In this document: piece after piece, positions 26,287 to 34,443 of the stretch
Layout: each line of letters opens with the position of its first letter
How positions within the stretch are numbered: the first letter of the stretch is position 1
Source: Streptomyces sp. NBC_01549
GTDB lineage: Bacteria; Actinomycetota; Actinomycetes; Streptomycetales; Streptomycetaceae
Reading direction: 5' to 3'
Length of the DNA: 64,000 nt
NCBI RefSeq assembly: GCF_026339955.1
Contig: NZ_JAPEPW010000001.1
Coordinates: 4,211,001 to 4,275,000 of the forward strand
Program-made: the position numbers and the translations under genes
The notes under the pieces: generated by a model
What the model was told of the DNA's origin: nothing
Database searches by the model: none
What the model saw: only the letters and a program-made list of their open reading frames with translations

Positions 26287-26814
26287 ATGGCTCTCGGCAA
26301 GGACTACGCGACGCAGGAGTGCTCGATCGCCAGCGCGCTCGAGATCGTCGGCGAGCGGTGGACGCTCCTCGTCGTGCGCGACGCGCTCTACGGCGTACGG
26401 CGCTACAACGACTTCCTCGGCCACCTCGGCATCCCGCGCGCCGTCCTCGCGGCCCGCCTCCAGACGCTCACCGCCGAGGGCGTCCTCGAGAAGCGCCGTT
26501 ACCAGGAGTCGCCGCCGCGCGACGAGTACGTCCTCACCGACCGCGGCATCGCCCTGTGGCCGACGCTGCTCTCGCTCGGGCGGTGGGGCCGCGAGCGGTT
26601 CGGCGAGGTACGGCTGCGCTACTTCCGGCACGCGACCTGCGGTACGGAGCTCGGCTCGTACGGCGAATGTGCCGTGTGTGGAACCGTCGTACCCGTTCCG
26701 GACGTCGAAATGGTGCCGGGACCCGGACTCGATCCGGACCCGGCGGATCCGGTCAGTCGCGTGCTGCTCAGGCCGAGGCGGCTGCTGGAGCCGATCGACA
26801 TCGGTCAGGCATAG
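26287..26814 (+). CDS. HxlR-family winged-helix transcriptional regulator
   Basis: This 175-residue protein has the HxlR core: CSIASALEIVGERWTLLVVRDALYGVRRYNDF, then LGIPRAVLAARLQTLTAEGVLEKRRYQ. The C-terminal part has a Cys pair arrangement (CGTELGSYGECAVCGTVV) that may bind metal or sense thiol stress. ATG 26287 is preferred because ATG 26260 lies three bases from the palindrome. It is divergent from the MFS pump and is probably its repressor and its own. Confidence 0.88.
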   Translation: MALGKDYATQECSIASALEIVGERWTLLVVRDALYGVRRYNDFLGHLGIPRAVLAARLQTLTAEGVLEKRRYQESPPRDEYVLTDRGIALWPTLLSLGRWGRERFGEVRLRYFRHATCGTELGSYGECAVCGTVVPVPDVEMVPGPGLDPDPADPVSRVLLRPRRLLEPIDIGQA

Positions 26815-26867
26815 CGGGTACGGGGGACGTGAGCCCGCGTACGAGAGGGCGAGGGGAGGGGCGGTCC

Positions 26868-27203
26868 GTGGTCCGGAGCTCGGCGAACGCGCGGAATCCG
26901 CGCCCTGTCGCCCTTCTGCTCGTGCTGCTCGCACTGCTCCTGGAAGTCGCCGTGCTCGACGCCGGCAGCCTTCCGGCGGCCGTCGCCGTCGCGTTCACCG
27001 CGACCGCCGCGGCCGGCGCCGCGCTCGGCGTCTGCGCCCTCATCGGCTCGCGTCGCGCGTCCGCCGTCCCGCGTACGCGGGTTCGTACGACGATCCGCGA
27101 CCGTGAGCACCGTACGGCGTTCCTGCCGCAACGTGATCCCGACGCCTCGGGGCGTCCACGTCCCCGAGCGCCCGGGCGGGCCCTCCTGACGGCCGCCGCG
27201 TAG
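26868..27203 (+). CDS. DUF6412 small membrane protein
   Basis: This 111-residue protein starts at GTG 26868 behind GAGGGGAGGG. It has two hydrophobic spans (VALLLVLLALLLEVAVLDAG, and a second Ala-rich one) and an Arg-rich tail ending in GRALLTAAA. This is the DUF6412 family, recalled as a constant partner of a YidC-type insertase in Streptomyces, and that gene follows here. Function unknown; it may be a client or cofactor of the insertase. Confidence 0.72.
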   Translation: MVRSSANARNPRPVALLLVLLALLLEVAVLDAGSLPAAVAVAFTATAAAGAALGVCALIGSRRASAVPRTRVRTTIRDREHRTAFLPQRDPDASGRPRPRAPGRALLTAAA

Positions 27204-27333
27204 GGATCCCGACAGGAACTCGCCAGTCGTACCACCCCTGTCTGCCCACCCCTGTTCGCGTACCCCGCGCGGGTCGTCATGCCGACGCGTCACTTCTCAC
27301 TTCCGGCACGACGAGACCCCGGAGGGCTCACCC

Positions 27334-28095
27334 ATGTCCACATCCATGTCCACATCCATGTCCGCGTCCGAGTCCATGTCCCTACCCATGTCCGCTTTCG
27401 CCGGGCTGGTCGAGCGGCTCGCCGATCTGCTCGAACCGCTGTTCCACACCGCTGCGGCCGCCGCCGCGATCGTCCTGTTCACGGCGCTCGTACGACTGCT
27501 CGTGCATCCCCTGTCCCGGGTGGCGGCGCGTGGACAGCGGGCGCGTGCCGCGTTGCAGCCGCGGATCGCCGAGCTGCGCAAGAAGCACCGGAGGGATCCT
27601 GAGAGGCTGCGGAAGGCGGTGCTGGAACTGCACGAGAAGGAGAAGGTCTCGCCGCTGTCCGGGATTTTGCCCGGGCTGCTTCAGCTGCCGGCCTTCTTCC
27701 TTCTCTATCACCTGTTCTCCAGCTCCACCGTCGGCGGCGACACCAACGCCTTGCTGAGCCACCAGTTGTTCGCCGCGCCGCTCGGTGACCGGTGGGCGGA
27801 CGCGCTCGGGGGCGGTGGGGTGTTCGGTGCCGCCGGGCTCGTCTACCTCGGCCTGTTCGCGGTCGTCGCCGCGGTCGCCACCTTCAACTACCGCCGCACG
27901 AAGCGGTCGATGGCCGTCTCGGTACCGGCCGCCGGAGGGACGGAGGTGCCCGGCCTCGGTGCGGTGAGTGCGTTCGTGCCGTTCCTTTCCTTCTTCACGC
28001 TGATCACCGTGGCGGTGGTGCCGCTGGCCGCCGCGCTGTACGTGGTGACCAGTACGGCCTGGAGCGCCGTGGAGCGAGCGGTCCTGTTTCCCTGA
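27334..28095 (+). CDS. YidC/Oxa1-family membrane protein insertase
   Basis: This 253-residue protein inserts and folds membrane proteins. The Oxa1 core is visible: TALVRLLVHPLSRVA, a charged hairpin (LQPRIAELRKKHRRDPERLRKAVLELHEKEKVSPLSG), LPGLLQLPAFFLLYHLF, and two C-terminal hydrophobic spans. It is shorter than the essential housekeeping YidC and looks like the paralogous type. The first 20 codons are a repeat of ATGTCC-type blocks containing five in-frame ATGs (27334, 27346, 27358, 27376, 27388). The first has GGAGGG at ideal spacing. Confidence 0.85.
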   Translation: MSTSMSTSMSASESMSLPMSAFAGLVERLADLLEPLFHTAAAAAAIVLFTALVRLLVHPLSRVAARGQRARAALQPRIAELRKKHRRDPERLRKAVLELHEKEKVSPLSGILPGLLQLPAFFLLYHLFSSSTVGGDTNALLSHQLFAAPLGDRWADALGGGGVFGAAGLVYLGLFAVVAAVATFNYRRTKRSMAVSVPAAGGTEVPGLGAVSAFVPFLSFFTLITVAVVPLAAALYVVTSTAWSAVERAVLFP

Positions 28096-28234
28096 GGGTG
28101 TATCCGTGAAGGTGAGGTGGCGGTCCAGTCCGTGAACGGGGTATTGCGGACTGGACGTGCAGCTTGGAGGATCGACCAGTCCTCCGATGGCTGCACCCAT
28201 CGGCGGCTGCCCGCGATCGAGGGAGATTGTGATC

Positions 28235-29092
28235 ATGAAGCTATTGCGAGTCGGTACGGCGGGATCGGAGCGGCCCGCGCTGCTCGACGCCGAAGGAGCT
28301 CTTCGGGATCTGTCGGGTGTCGTGCCGGACATCGACGGGACGCTGCTCGCCGACGACGCGGCGCTCGGCCGGGTCCGTGCGGCCGCCGAGGCGGGGGAGC
28401 TGCCCGTGCTGGACGCGGACGGGCTGCGCGTCGGGCCACCGCTCGCCCGGATCGGCAAGATCGTCTGCATTGGGCTCAACTACCACGACCATGCTCGCGA
28501 GACCGGCGCCGAGCCGCCCGCCGAGCCGGTGATCTTCTTCAAGGCGGCGGACACGGTGGTCGGGCCGCACGACACCGTGCTCGTGCCGCGCGGGTCGGTC
28601 AAGACCGACTGGGAGGTCGAACTCGCGGTCGTCATCGGACGTACCGCCCGCTACCTGGAGTCGCACGAGGAGGCGCTCGCTCATGTCGCCGGGTACGCGG
28701 TGGCGCATGACGTCTCCGAGCGGGAGTTCCAGATCGAGCGCGGGGGGACCTGGGACAAGGGGAAGAACTGCGAGACGTTCAATCCGCTGGGGCCGTGGCT
28801 GGTGACGGCGGACGAGGTTCCCGACCCGCAGGACCTGTCGCTGAAGTTGTGGGTGAACGGTGAGCTGAAGCAGGACGGGAGCACGGCCGAGCAGATCTTC
28901 TCGGTGGCGGAAGTGGTGCGGTACGTCAGTCAGTTCATGACGCTCTACCCGGGGGACGTCATCAATACGGGGACGCCGGCGGGGGTTGCCTTGGGGCAGC
29001 CGGAGCCGAAGCCGTATCTGCGGGCCGGGGATGTGGTGGAGTTGGAGATCGGGGGGTTGGGCAGGCAGCGGCAAGAGTTCAAACCCGCGTAG
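28235..29092 (+). CDS. Fumarylacetoacetate hydrolase (FAH) family protein
   Basis: This 285-residue metal-dependent enzyme cleaves or decarboxylates beta-keto or acylpyruvate-type substrates. Signature elements are present: IGLNYHDHARE, a metal-binding Glu in DWEVELAVVIG, GKNCETFNPLGPW, and the closing NTGTPAGVALG. The N-terminal 70 residues are the usual small FAH lid domain. ATG 28235 has GAGGGAGA upstream. It is followed by tandem repeats and a shared terminator. Confidence 0.88.
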   Translation: MKLLRVGTAGSERPALLDAEGALRDLSGVVPDIDGTLLADDAALGRVRAAAEAGELPVLDADGLRVGPPLARIGKIVCIGLNYHDHARETGAEPPAEPVIFFKAADTVVGPHDTVLVPRGSVKTDWEVELAVVIGRTARYLESHEEALAHVAGYAVAHDVSEREFQIERGGTWDKGKNCETFNPLGPWLVTADEVPDPQDLSLKLWVNGELKQDGSTAEQIFSVAEVVRYVSQFMTLYPGDVINTGTPAGVALGQPEPKPYLRAGDVVELEIGGLGRQRQEFKPA

Positions 29093-29168
29093 GCACTCCG
29101 TTGGGTTTGGCTGGGAGTGCGGGTGTGTTTGGGGTGCTTTGTCGGGTGCCGGTTTGTTGTGGCCGGTC

Positions 29169-29253
29169 GCGCAGTTCCTCGCGCCCCTAAAAGAATGCGC
29201 AGTTCCCCGCGCCCCTGAAGGAATGCGCAGTTCCCCGCGCCCCTGAAAAGAAT
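29169..29253. repeat. Three tandem 28-29 bp GC-rich repeats
   Basis: Units at 29169-29196, 29197-29224 and 29225-29253 share GCGCAGTTCC, a CGCGCCCCT core and an A-rich end. Each holds the motif CAGTTCCCCGCGCCCCT that also forms the stem at 37061. This is a familiar Streptomyces intergenic repeat linked to terminators. Confidence 0.8.
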
Positions 29254-29264
29254 CAGGGGCGCGG
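29235..29264. terminator. Bidirectional terminator between convergent genes
   Basis: CCGCGCCCCTG (29235-29245) pairs with CAGGGGCGCGG (29254-29264) around the A-rich loop AAAAGAAT. It serves the FAH gene on plus and the HbpS-like gene on minus. Confidence 0.8.
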
Positions 29265-29273
29265 GTGTGGGAC

Positions 29274-29762
29274 TTACCGTCCCAGGAACTGGTGGAGCGC
29301 CTTGACGACCATGGCGTGGTCGTCCAGTTGGGGCAGGCCCGAGACCACCACCGTGCCGATGACGCCCGCGCCCTCGACCGCGAGGGGGAACGCGCCGCCG
29401 TGGGCCGCGTAGGTGTCGGGGTCGAGGCGGGAGGAGTCCTCGAAGGTGGTGCCCTTGGCGCGGAAGCGGGTGCCGACGAGGAGCGAGGAGCAGCCGTAGC
29501 GCTCGACGACGCGGCGCTTGCGGTCGATCCAGGCGTCGTTGTCCGGGGTCGAACCGGGCAGGGCGGCGTGGAAGAGCTGCTGGCCGCCGCGGCGGATGTC
29601 GATGGCGACCGGGGCGGCGGCCTCGCGGGCCATGTCCACCAGCAGGGTGCCGAGCGTCCAGGCGTCGTCGTACGTGAAGTGGGGGAGGACCAGCTGTCGC
29701 TCCTGGGACTCCAGTTCCGTGATCTGTTCCGCGAGCGGCCGCGCGGCGTTCTCGGTGCTCAC
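29274..29762 (-). CDS. HbpS/GlcG-like (UPF0303, heme-degrading domain) protein
   Basis: This 162-residue soluble protein is of the HbpS/DUF336 type (APVAIDIRRGGQQLFHAALPGSTPDNDAWIDRKRRVVERYG, HGGAFPLAVEGAGVIGTVVVSGLPQLDDH). Some members bind or degrade heme, but for UPF0303 proteins the activity is inferred only. GTG 29762 overlaps the stop of the upstream oxidoreductase as GTGA, so the two are coupled and may act on the same sugar- or redox-related pathway. Confidence 0.8.
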   Translation of the reverse strand: MSTENAARPLAEQITELESQERQLVLPHFTYDDAWTLGTLLVDMAREAAAPVAIDIRRGGQQLFHAALPGSTPDNDAWIDRKRRVVERYGCSSLLVGTRFRAKGTTFEDSSRLDPDTYAAHGGAFPLAVEGAGVIGTVVVSGLPQLDDHAMVVKALHQFLGR

Positions 29763-30838
29763 AGGGACACCGCCGTGCCCTCGGTGGCGGAGCGGCGGGC
29801 CGCCTCCAGGACGTCGAGGGCGGCCGCGGCCTCCTGCGCGGTGACCGGGTTCGGGGCGCTGTCGCGGAGGGCGGCGGCGATGGCCTCGTAGTACGCGGGG
29901 TACGCGCCCGGCAGGGTGGGCTCGGGACGGCCGCCGCCGGTGAGCGGGGACTCTCCGGAGCCGACGCGGCCCCACAGGGACTCGGGCTCCACGCCCCACT
30001 CGGTGCTCGCGCCGGGACGCCTGCCCTCGCGCAGGTCCGCCTCCTGCGGGTCGAGGCCGTGCTTCACGTAACCCGCCTGCGAGCCCAGGACGCGGAAGCG
30101 CGGGCCGAGTTGGGCGGTCGTCGCGGAGACGTAGAGGTGGGACCGGACCCCGTTCGTGTGCGTGATCGCGATGAAGGTGTCGTCGTCGGTCTGCGCGCCG
30201 GGGCGGCGGATGTCCGCCTCGGCGTACACCGAGGCGGCGGGGCCGAAGAGAACGAGGGCCTGGTCGACGACGTGGCTGCCTAGGTCGTAGAGGAGACCTC
30301 CGATCTCTACCGGGTCGCCGGACTCGCGCCAGCCGCCCTTGGGCTGCGGGCGCCACCGCTCGAAACGGGACTCGAAGCGCCATACGTCGCCCAGCTCGCC
30401 CTCGGAGAGCAGCTTGCGCAGGGTCAGGAAGTCGTTGTCCCAGCGGCGGTTCTGGAAGACGGAGAGGAGCAGGCCGCGCTCGTCCGCCAGCGCCGCGAGC
30501 TCACGGGCCTCCGCCGCCGTACCGGCGAGGGGCTTGTCGACGACGACCGGCAGGCCCGCCTTGAGGGCGGCGGTGGCGAGCGGGACGTGGGTCTTGTTCG
30601 GGGAGGCGATGACGATCAGGTCCAGCTCGTCGGCGCGCGCCCAGAGCTCTTCGGGCGTGGCGGCGAACCTGACCCCGTCGCCGAACTCGGCGCGGGCCTG
30701 CTCCTGCCGCTCCGGGTTCGAGGTGACGATCGTGTCCAGGGCCAGGCCCTCGGTCGTGGCGATCAGCGGGGCGTGGAAGACGGAGCCGGCGAGGCCGTAG
30801 CCGATGAGGGCCACACGGAGGGGAGGAGTACCAGTCAT
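29759..30838 (-). CDS. Gfo/Idh/MocA-family NAD(P)-dependent oxidoreductase
   Basis: This 359-residue protein has an N-terminal Rossmann fold (RVALIGYGLAGSVFHAPLI), the family EKP-like motif here as VVDKPLAG, and a C-terminal sheet domain. The GGLLYDLGSHVVDQALVLFG segment carries the catalytic-type Asp/His. These enzymes oxidise or reduce sugars and inositols; the substrate is unknown. ATG 30838 lies next to a ROK-type palindrome and the gene is divergent from a ROK regulator, suggesting sugar-dependent control. Confidence 0.88.
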   Translation of the reverse strand: MTGTPPLRVALIGYGLAGSVFHAPLIATTEGLALDTIVTSNPERQEQARAEFGDGVRFAATPEELWARADELDLIVIASPNKTHVPLATAALKAGLPVVVDKPLAGTAAEARELAALADERGLLLSVFQNRRWDNDFLTLRKLLSEGELGDVWRFESRFERWRPQPKGGWRESGDPVEIGGLLYDLGSHVVDQALVLFGPAASVYAEADIRRPGAQTDDDTFIAITHTNGVRSHLYVSATTAQLGPRFRVLGSQAGYVKHGLDPQEADLREGRRPGASTEWGVEPESLWGRVGSGESPLTGGGRPEPTLPGAYPAYYEAIAAALRDSAPNPVTAQEAAAALDVLEAARRSATEGTAVSL

Positions 30839-30844
30839 GACATC

Positions 30845-30871
30845 CACTTTCGCAACGCTGTTGCCAAAGTG
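30845..30871. promoter_or_regulatory. 27-bp ROK-type operator
   Basis: This near-perfect palindrome has outer arms CACTTT/AAAGTG, inner arms GCAAC/GTTGC and a 3-base centre. Only one symmetric pair mismatches. It sits between divergent Gfo/Idh and ROK starts (7 and 16 bases away) and so probably controls both. It is the likely binding site of the adjacent ROK repressor. Confidence 0.75.
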
Positions 30872-30886
30872 CAAGCGCGGGGGACA

Positions 30887-32047
30887 ATGGCGTACGTGAA
30901 CAGGACCAACACCGAGTCGGGAGTGAACCTGCTCGCCCTGCGCAGTCACAACGCGGCGCTCGTGCTCGATCTGCTGCGCACGGCCGGGGAGGGCGGTATC
31001 AGCCGGCTCGAACTCGCCGAGCGCACCGGGCTGACCCCGCAGGCCGTCAGTAAGATCACCGCGCGGCTGCGGGCGGACGGACTGGCGGCGGAGGCGGGGC
31101 GCCGCGCGTCGACCGGTGGCAAGCCGAGGACCGTGCTGCGGCTCGTACCCGAGGCCGGGCACGCGGTCGGGCTCCACCTCGACCGCGACGAGGTGACGGT
31201 CGTGCTCTGCGACCTCACCGGCGCGGTGGTCGCCGAGCGGCGGGTTCCGCTCGATCTGGGGGCCGGGGCGGAGGCGGTCGTCGAGTCGGCGGCGAGGGAG
31301 GTCGAGGCGCTGCTCACGGGGGCGGGGGTGTCCGTGCTGGGCGTGGGCGTCGCCCTGCCCGGGCCGCTCGATCATGTCCGGGGTGTGCTGCATCGGGTCA
31401 CCGGGTTTCCCGAGTGGGACGGGTTCCCGCTGCGGGACGCGCTGGCGGGGCGGCTCGGCGTACCCGTGGTGGTGGACAAGGACACGAACGCGGCCGCGTT
31501 GGGGATCGCGGTGGTGGGGAGTGGCAGTGGTAGTGGCAGTGGCATCGGGACGACGGGGGATGGGCCCTTCGGTCCCCTCGAATCCTTCGCGTATCTGCAT
31601 CTGGGTACGGGGCTCGGGGCGGGGCTCGTGATCGGTGGGGGCGTGCACCGGGGGGCGCGTACCGGGGCGGGGGAGTTCGGGCATCAGGTCATTCAGCTGG
31701 ACGGGCCGCCGTGCGGCTGTGGCAACCGTGGCTGCGTCGAGGCGTTGTGCCTCGCCGCGGTGGACCGTGGTGCCGTGGGTGAGGCGGCGCGGGTGCTCGG
31801 GGTGGGCGCCGCGAATCTGGTGGGGCTGCTGGACATCGACCTGGTGCTGCTCGGCGGGCGTACCGTCGCCGCGCATCAGGAGGCGTTCGTACGAGGTGTC
31901 GGTGCCGTTCTCGAGGAACGGGCCCGGCTGGAGGGTGTGGACGACGGGGCGGTTCCGGTGCGGGTGGCGCCCGGTGGGGCACGCGGGGTCGCGGAGGGCG
32001 CGGCGCAGTTGCTGCTGGCGCCGTTGTTCGGGCGCGGGGAGGGCTGA
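30887..32047 (+). CDS. ROK-family transcriptional regulator
   Basis: This 386-residue protein has an N-terminal winged helix (ISRLELAERTGLTPQAVSKITARLRADGL) and a ROK sugar-kinase-like domain. The ROK Cys cluster is visible as CGCGNRGCVEALC, with ATP-site-like VDKDTNAAALG and HLGTGLGAGLVIGG. The kinase core looks regulatory. A Gly-Ser repeat (GSGSGSGSG) interrupts the loop before HLGTG. ATG 30887 is used; GTG 30896 is possible. The stop lies inside a tandem duplication (32025-32080). Confidence 0.88.
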   Translation: MAYVNRTNTESGVNLLALRSHNAALVLDLLRTAGEGGISRLELAERTGLTPQAVSKITARLRADGLAAEAGRRASTGGKPRTVLRLVPEAGHAVGLHLDRDEVTVVLCDLTGAVVAERRVPLDLGAGAEAVVESAAREVEALLTGAGVSVLGVGVALPGPLDHVRGVLHRVTGFPEWDGFPLRDALAGRLGVPVVVDKDTNAAALGIAVVGSGSGSGSGIGTTGDGPFGPLESFAYLHLGTGLGAGLVIGGGVHRGARTGAGEFGHQVIQLDGPPCGCGNRGCVEALCLAAVDRGAVGEAARVLGVGAANLVGLLDIDLVLLGGRTVAAHQEAFVRGVGAVLEERARLEGVDDGAVPVRVAPGGARGVAEGAAQLLLAPLFGRGEG

Positions 32048-32080
32048 GCGGCTGTTCGGGCGCGGGGAGGGCTGAGCGGC
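32025..32080. repeat. 28-bp tandem duplication across the ROK stop codon
   Basis: Two perfect 28-bp copies, 32025-32052 and 32053-32080, each contain the last codons and the TGA of the ROK gene. The gap 32048-32252 holds nothing else recognisable. Confidence 0.85.
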
Positions 32081-32252
32081 TCGGCTGTTCGGGGGGACTT
32101 CCGGGGCCGGGCGGGGTGTATCGCGGGCGTGGCGGGGCGGTGGGGGCCGGCCGGCGTGGGACGGTCACGGGGCCGTTGCCCTGTACGCCGTCGCCCTCAC
32201 CGCCCGACGCTCCCGCCCCCCTCCCGCCGCCCTTGATCGGCAAAGGCCCCTC

Positions 32253-33290
32253 ATGCGACTGCGCAAGACCAGCCCCTTCGTCCTGACCGCCGTTGCCCCC
32301 GCCCTGGGTCTCGCGCTCGCGCCGCCGCCCGCCGCCCACGCGCTCACCCCCTTCGGCCCCACCGAGAGCCCGCGCCCCACCTGTGCCGCGCCGGACACAC
32401 GGGCCTTCCCCATCAAGACCCGGATCCACGGCGGGCCGGACGGCTACGACGTCGGCGGCGACTTCCGGACCTGGTACATCGACCTGACCAACACCACCGC
32501 GCACTCCTGCGGCAACATCCACCCGATCGTCGTACTCGTGGACAGCAAGCGGGTGCTGCGGCCGGAGCAGGCGCGGCTGGAGTTCTACGAGGGGGAGCGC
32601 ACGCATCCCGTCACGTTCGAGAAGAGCGACCAGGACGAGAACGTCGGGGCGTTCGACGACGGGTTCCCGGGGTTCACGGTCGGTCCCGGCCGGACGCTCA
32701 CCGTGAAGGTCAGGCTCTCCGTGACCTCCGACGCGGCCGTGCCGAACGACGTCGTCGCCAACGCGGCCGTGGTGCAGCGCCACAACAACGACGGGGACTG
32801 GGTGGGGGAGTCGAACGAGTACCGCTTCCGGATCGACAACGAGAGCAAGACGAGCGACGGGGATGTTGTGGAGGCCGGGGGCACTGGGGGGACCGGGGAC
32901 ACCGGGGGTACCGGGGACGGCGGGGGCAGCGGTGGTGTCGGCGACGGCGACGGAGAGGTCGACGGAGGCGGCGGAGGCGACGGCGGTACCGGCGCGGCTC
33001 CCGACCCCAGCGGCACCGGCACCGGGACCAGCACCGGGACGAGTACCGGCGACGACGGTGAGGGCGGCGACGGCGCCGGCGGCGGTACCGACGGCGGTGA
33101 CGGCGGTGACGGTGACGCGGTGGGAAGGAAAGGGGGAAAGGAACGGGAAGGGTCCTCGGCCGCGGACGAGTTGGCCAGGACGGGGGAGGGTGCCCGCCGT
33201 GGGCTCGGCGTGGGGACGGGCGTCGCGCTGTTCGCGGCGGGAGCCGCCCTGCTCGCGGTGTCCCGCTGGGCGTGGTTCAGGCGCCGCTGA
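32253..33290 (+). CDS. Cell-wall protein with LARTG sortase E signal
   Basis: This 345-residue protein has a Sec signal (MRLRKTSPFVLTAVAPALGLALA, cleavage near AHA), a globular beta-rich domain (about residues 45-195) and a long Gly/Asp/Thr-rich wall-spanning linker. The C-terminal sorting signal is LARTG, then a hydrophobic helix and RRR. LAxTG is the class E sortase motif, so the enzyme at 23813-24655 is a plausible partner. The globular part resembles no enzyme recognised here and may be adhesive or structural. ATG 32253 has no strong Shine-Dalgarno. Confidence 0.82.
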   Translation: MRLRKTSPFVLTAVAPALGLALAPPPAAHALTPFGPTESPRPTCAAPDTRAFPIKTRIHGGPDGYDVGGDFRTWYIDLTNTTAHSCGNIHPIVVLVDSKRVLRPEQARLEFYEGERTHPVTFEKSDQDENVGAFDDGFPGFTVGPGRTLTVKVRLSVTSDAAVPNDVVANAAVVQRHNNDGDWVGESNEYRFRIDNESKTSDGDVVEAGGTGGTGDTGGTGDGGGSGGVGDGDGEVDGGGGGDGGTGAAPDPSGTGTGTSTGTSTGDDGEGGDGAGGGTDGGDGGDGDAVGRKGGKEREGSSAADELARTGEGARRGLGVGTGVALFAAGAALLAVSRWAWFRRR

Positions 33291-33297
33291 GACCAGA

Positions 33298-33320
33298 GGC
33301 CCGGGCGGCGAACCCGGGCC
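33298..33320. terminator. Bidirectional hairpin between wall protein and HAD gene
   Basis: GGCCCGGG (33298-33305) and CCCGGGCC (33313-33320) form an 8-bp stem with a 7-base loop in the 53-base gap between convergent genes. Confidence 0.65.
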
Positions 33321-33343
33321 AGTGGTGCGTGACGATCACACGA

Positions 33344-34123
33344 TCAAACAAGGTCGACGAGATCCGCGATGGAGTCCACGACCTTGGTCGGGCGGTACGG
33401 GTAGCGGTCGATGTCGCCCTTGCCCGTGAGCCCGGTGAGGACGAGGAACGTCTCCATCCCGGCCTCCAGGCCCGCCAGCACATCTGTGTCCATGCGGTCA
33501 CCGATCATGGCGGAGGTCTCGGAGTGCGCTCCGATGACGTTCAGTCCGGTGCGCATCATGAGCGGGTTCGGCTTGCCCACGAAGTACGGCTCCTTGCCGG
33601 ACGCCTTGGTGATCAGTGCGGCGACAGAACCGGTTGCGGGCAGGGCACCCTCGGGAGAGGGTCCCGTGTTGTCCGGGTTGGTGGCGATGAACCGGGCGCC
33701 GTCGTTGATGAGCCGGATCGCCTTCGTCAGCGCCTCGAATGAATAGGTCCGGGTTTCACCCAAGATCACGAAATCCGGGTCCGAATCGGTCAGCACATAG
33801 CCGGCGTCGTGCAGCGCGGTCGTCAGTCCGGCCTCTCCGATGACGTACGCGGTGCCGCCGGGGTGCTGGGTGTCCAGGAACTTGGCGGTCGCCAGAGCGG
33901 AGGTCCAGATGTTCTGCACCGGCACGTCGAGGCCGATGCGGTTCAGCCGGGCATGCAGGTCGCGCGCCGTGTAGATCGAGTTGTTGGTGAGTACGAGGAA
34001 GGGCTTGCCGGACTCACGCAGCTTCTTGATGAAGGCGTCGGCCCCGGGCACCGGAACCCCCTCGTGCATGAGCACGCCGTCCATGTCGGTGAGCCATGAT
34101 TCGATGGGCTTGCGCTCTGTCAT
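33344..34123 (-). CDS. HAD-IIA (NagD-like) phosphatase
   Basis: This 259-residue enzyme has HAD motifs: nucleophile Asp in WLTDMDGVL (DxD), FLVLTNNS (motif II), a cap domain of the IIA type, a conserved Lys in YFVGKPNPLMM, and GDRMDTD (motif IV). NagD-type enzymes dephosphorylate nucleoside monophosphates or sugar phosphates. ATG 34123 lacks an obvious strong Shine-Dalgarno, but the N-terminus aligns with the family. No operon partner. Confidence 0.88.
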   Translation of the reverse strand: MTERKPIESWLTDMDGVLMHEGVPVPGADAFIKKLRESGKPFLVLTNNSIYTARDLHARLNRIGLDVPVQNIWTSALATAKFLDTQHPGGTAYVIGEAGLTTALHDAGYVLTDSDPDFVILGETRTYSFEALTKAIRLINDGARFIATNPDNTGPSPEGALPATGSVAALITKASGKEPYFVGKPNPLMMRTGLNVIGAHSETSAMIGDRMDTDVLAGLEAGMETFLVLTGLTGKGDIDRYPYRPTKVVDSIADLVDLV

Positions 34124-34420
34124 GGGTGCGGACTCCTGCCCTGTTGGCCTGTGGAGTGGCCATGGTATTCATTCATCCGGCCGAAGGTCGCTGGCCTTGA
34201 CCAGGGACTTTACCGCAGCGCTGCGATGACGGGACTCGCCTCCGGAGGATCGACGTCAGTACCTCCGCGCGATCTCGATCCGTTCGGGTCGGGATGCCCC
34301 TCGCTGTGAGCCGCCCTTCCCGGCGGGACTGACTACTACGGCTTCGAGCCAAACCATTTGAGACCCGTATGGAGCAGTGGGGGGCATCTGAGGATGCGTC
34401 CCGGGGTCCGCGGGGGGAGT
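34124..34420. other. Divergent promoter region, no gene seen
   Basis: About 300 bases separate the HAD gene and a secreted-protein gene on opposite strands. Short frames here lack support. Promoters for both genes must be here, but no consensus pair stands out. Confidence 0.5.
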
Positions 34421-34436
34421 CTCCAGATATCTGGAG
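34421..34436 (+). promoter_or_regulatory. Palindrome overlapping a ribosome-binding site
   Basis: CTCCAGATATCTGGAG is a perfect 16-bp palindrome whose right arm contains the GGAGG (34433-34437) of the gene at 34444. In RNA it could fold and hide the ribosome-binding site. As DNA it could be an operator. Confidence 0.55.
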
Positions 34437-34443
34437 GTTCACG

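Noticed and set aside
29169..29253. Regular 28-29 bp repeats that could suggest a CRISPR array
   Set aside because: There are no spacers between units and no cas genes. It is a tandem terminator repeat.
31689..32783. Minus-strand open frame of 364 codons across the ROK and wall-protein genes
   Set aside because: It runs antisense to two supported genes and through a tandem repeat, is Pro/Arg-rich and has no recognisable domain.
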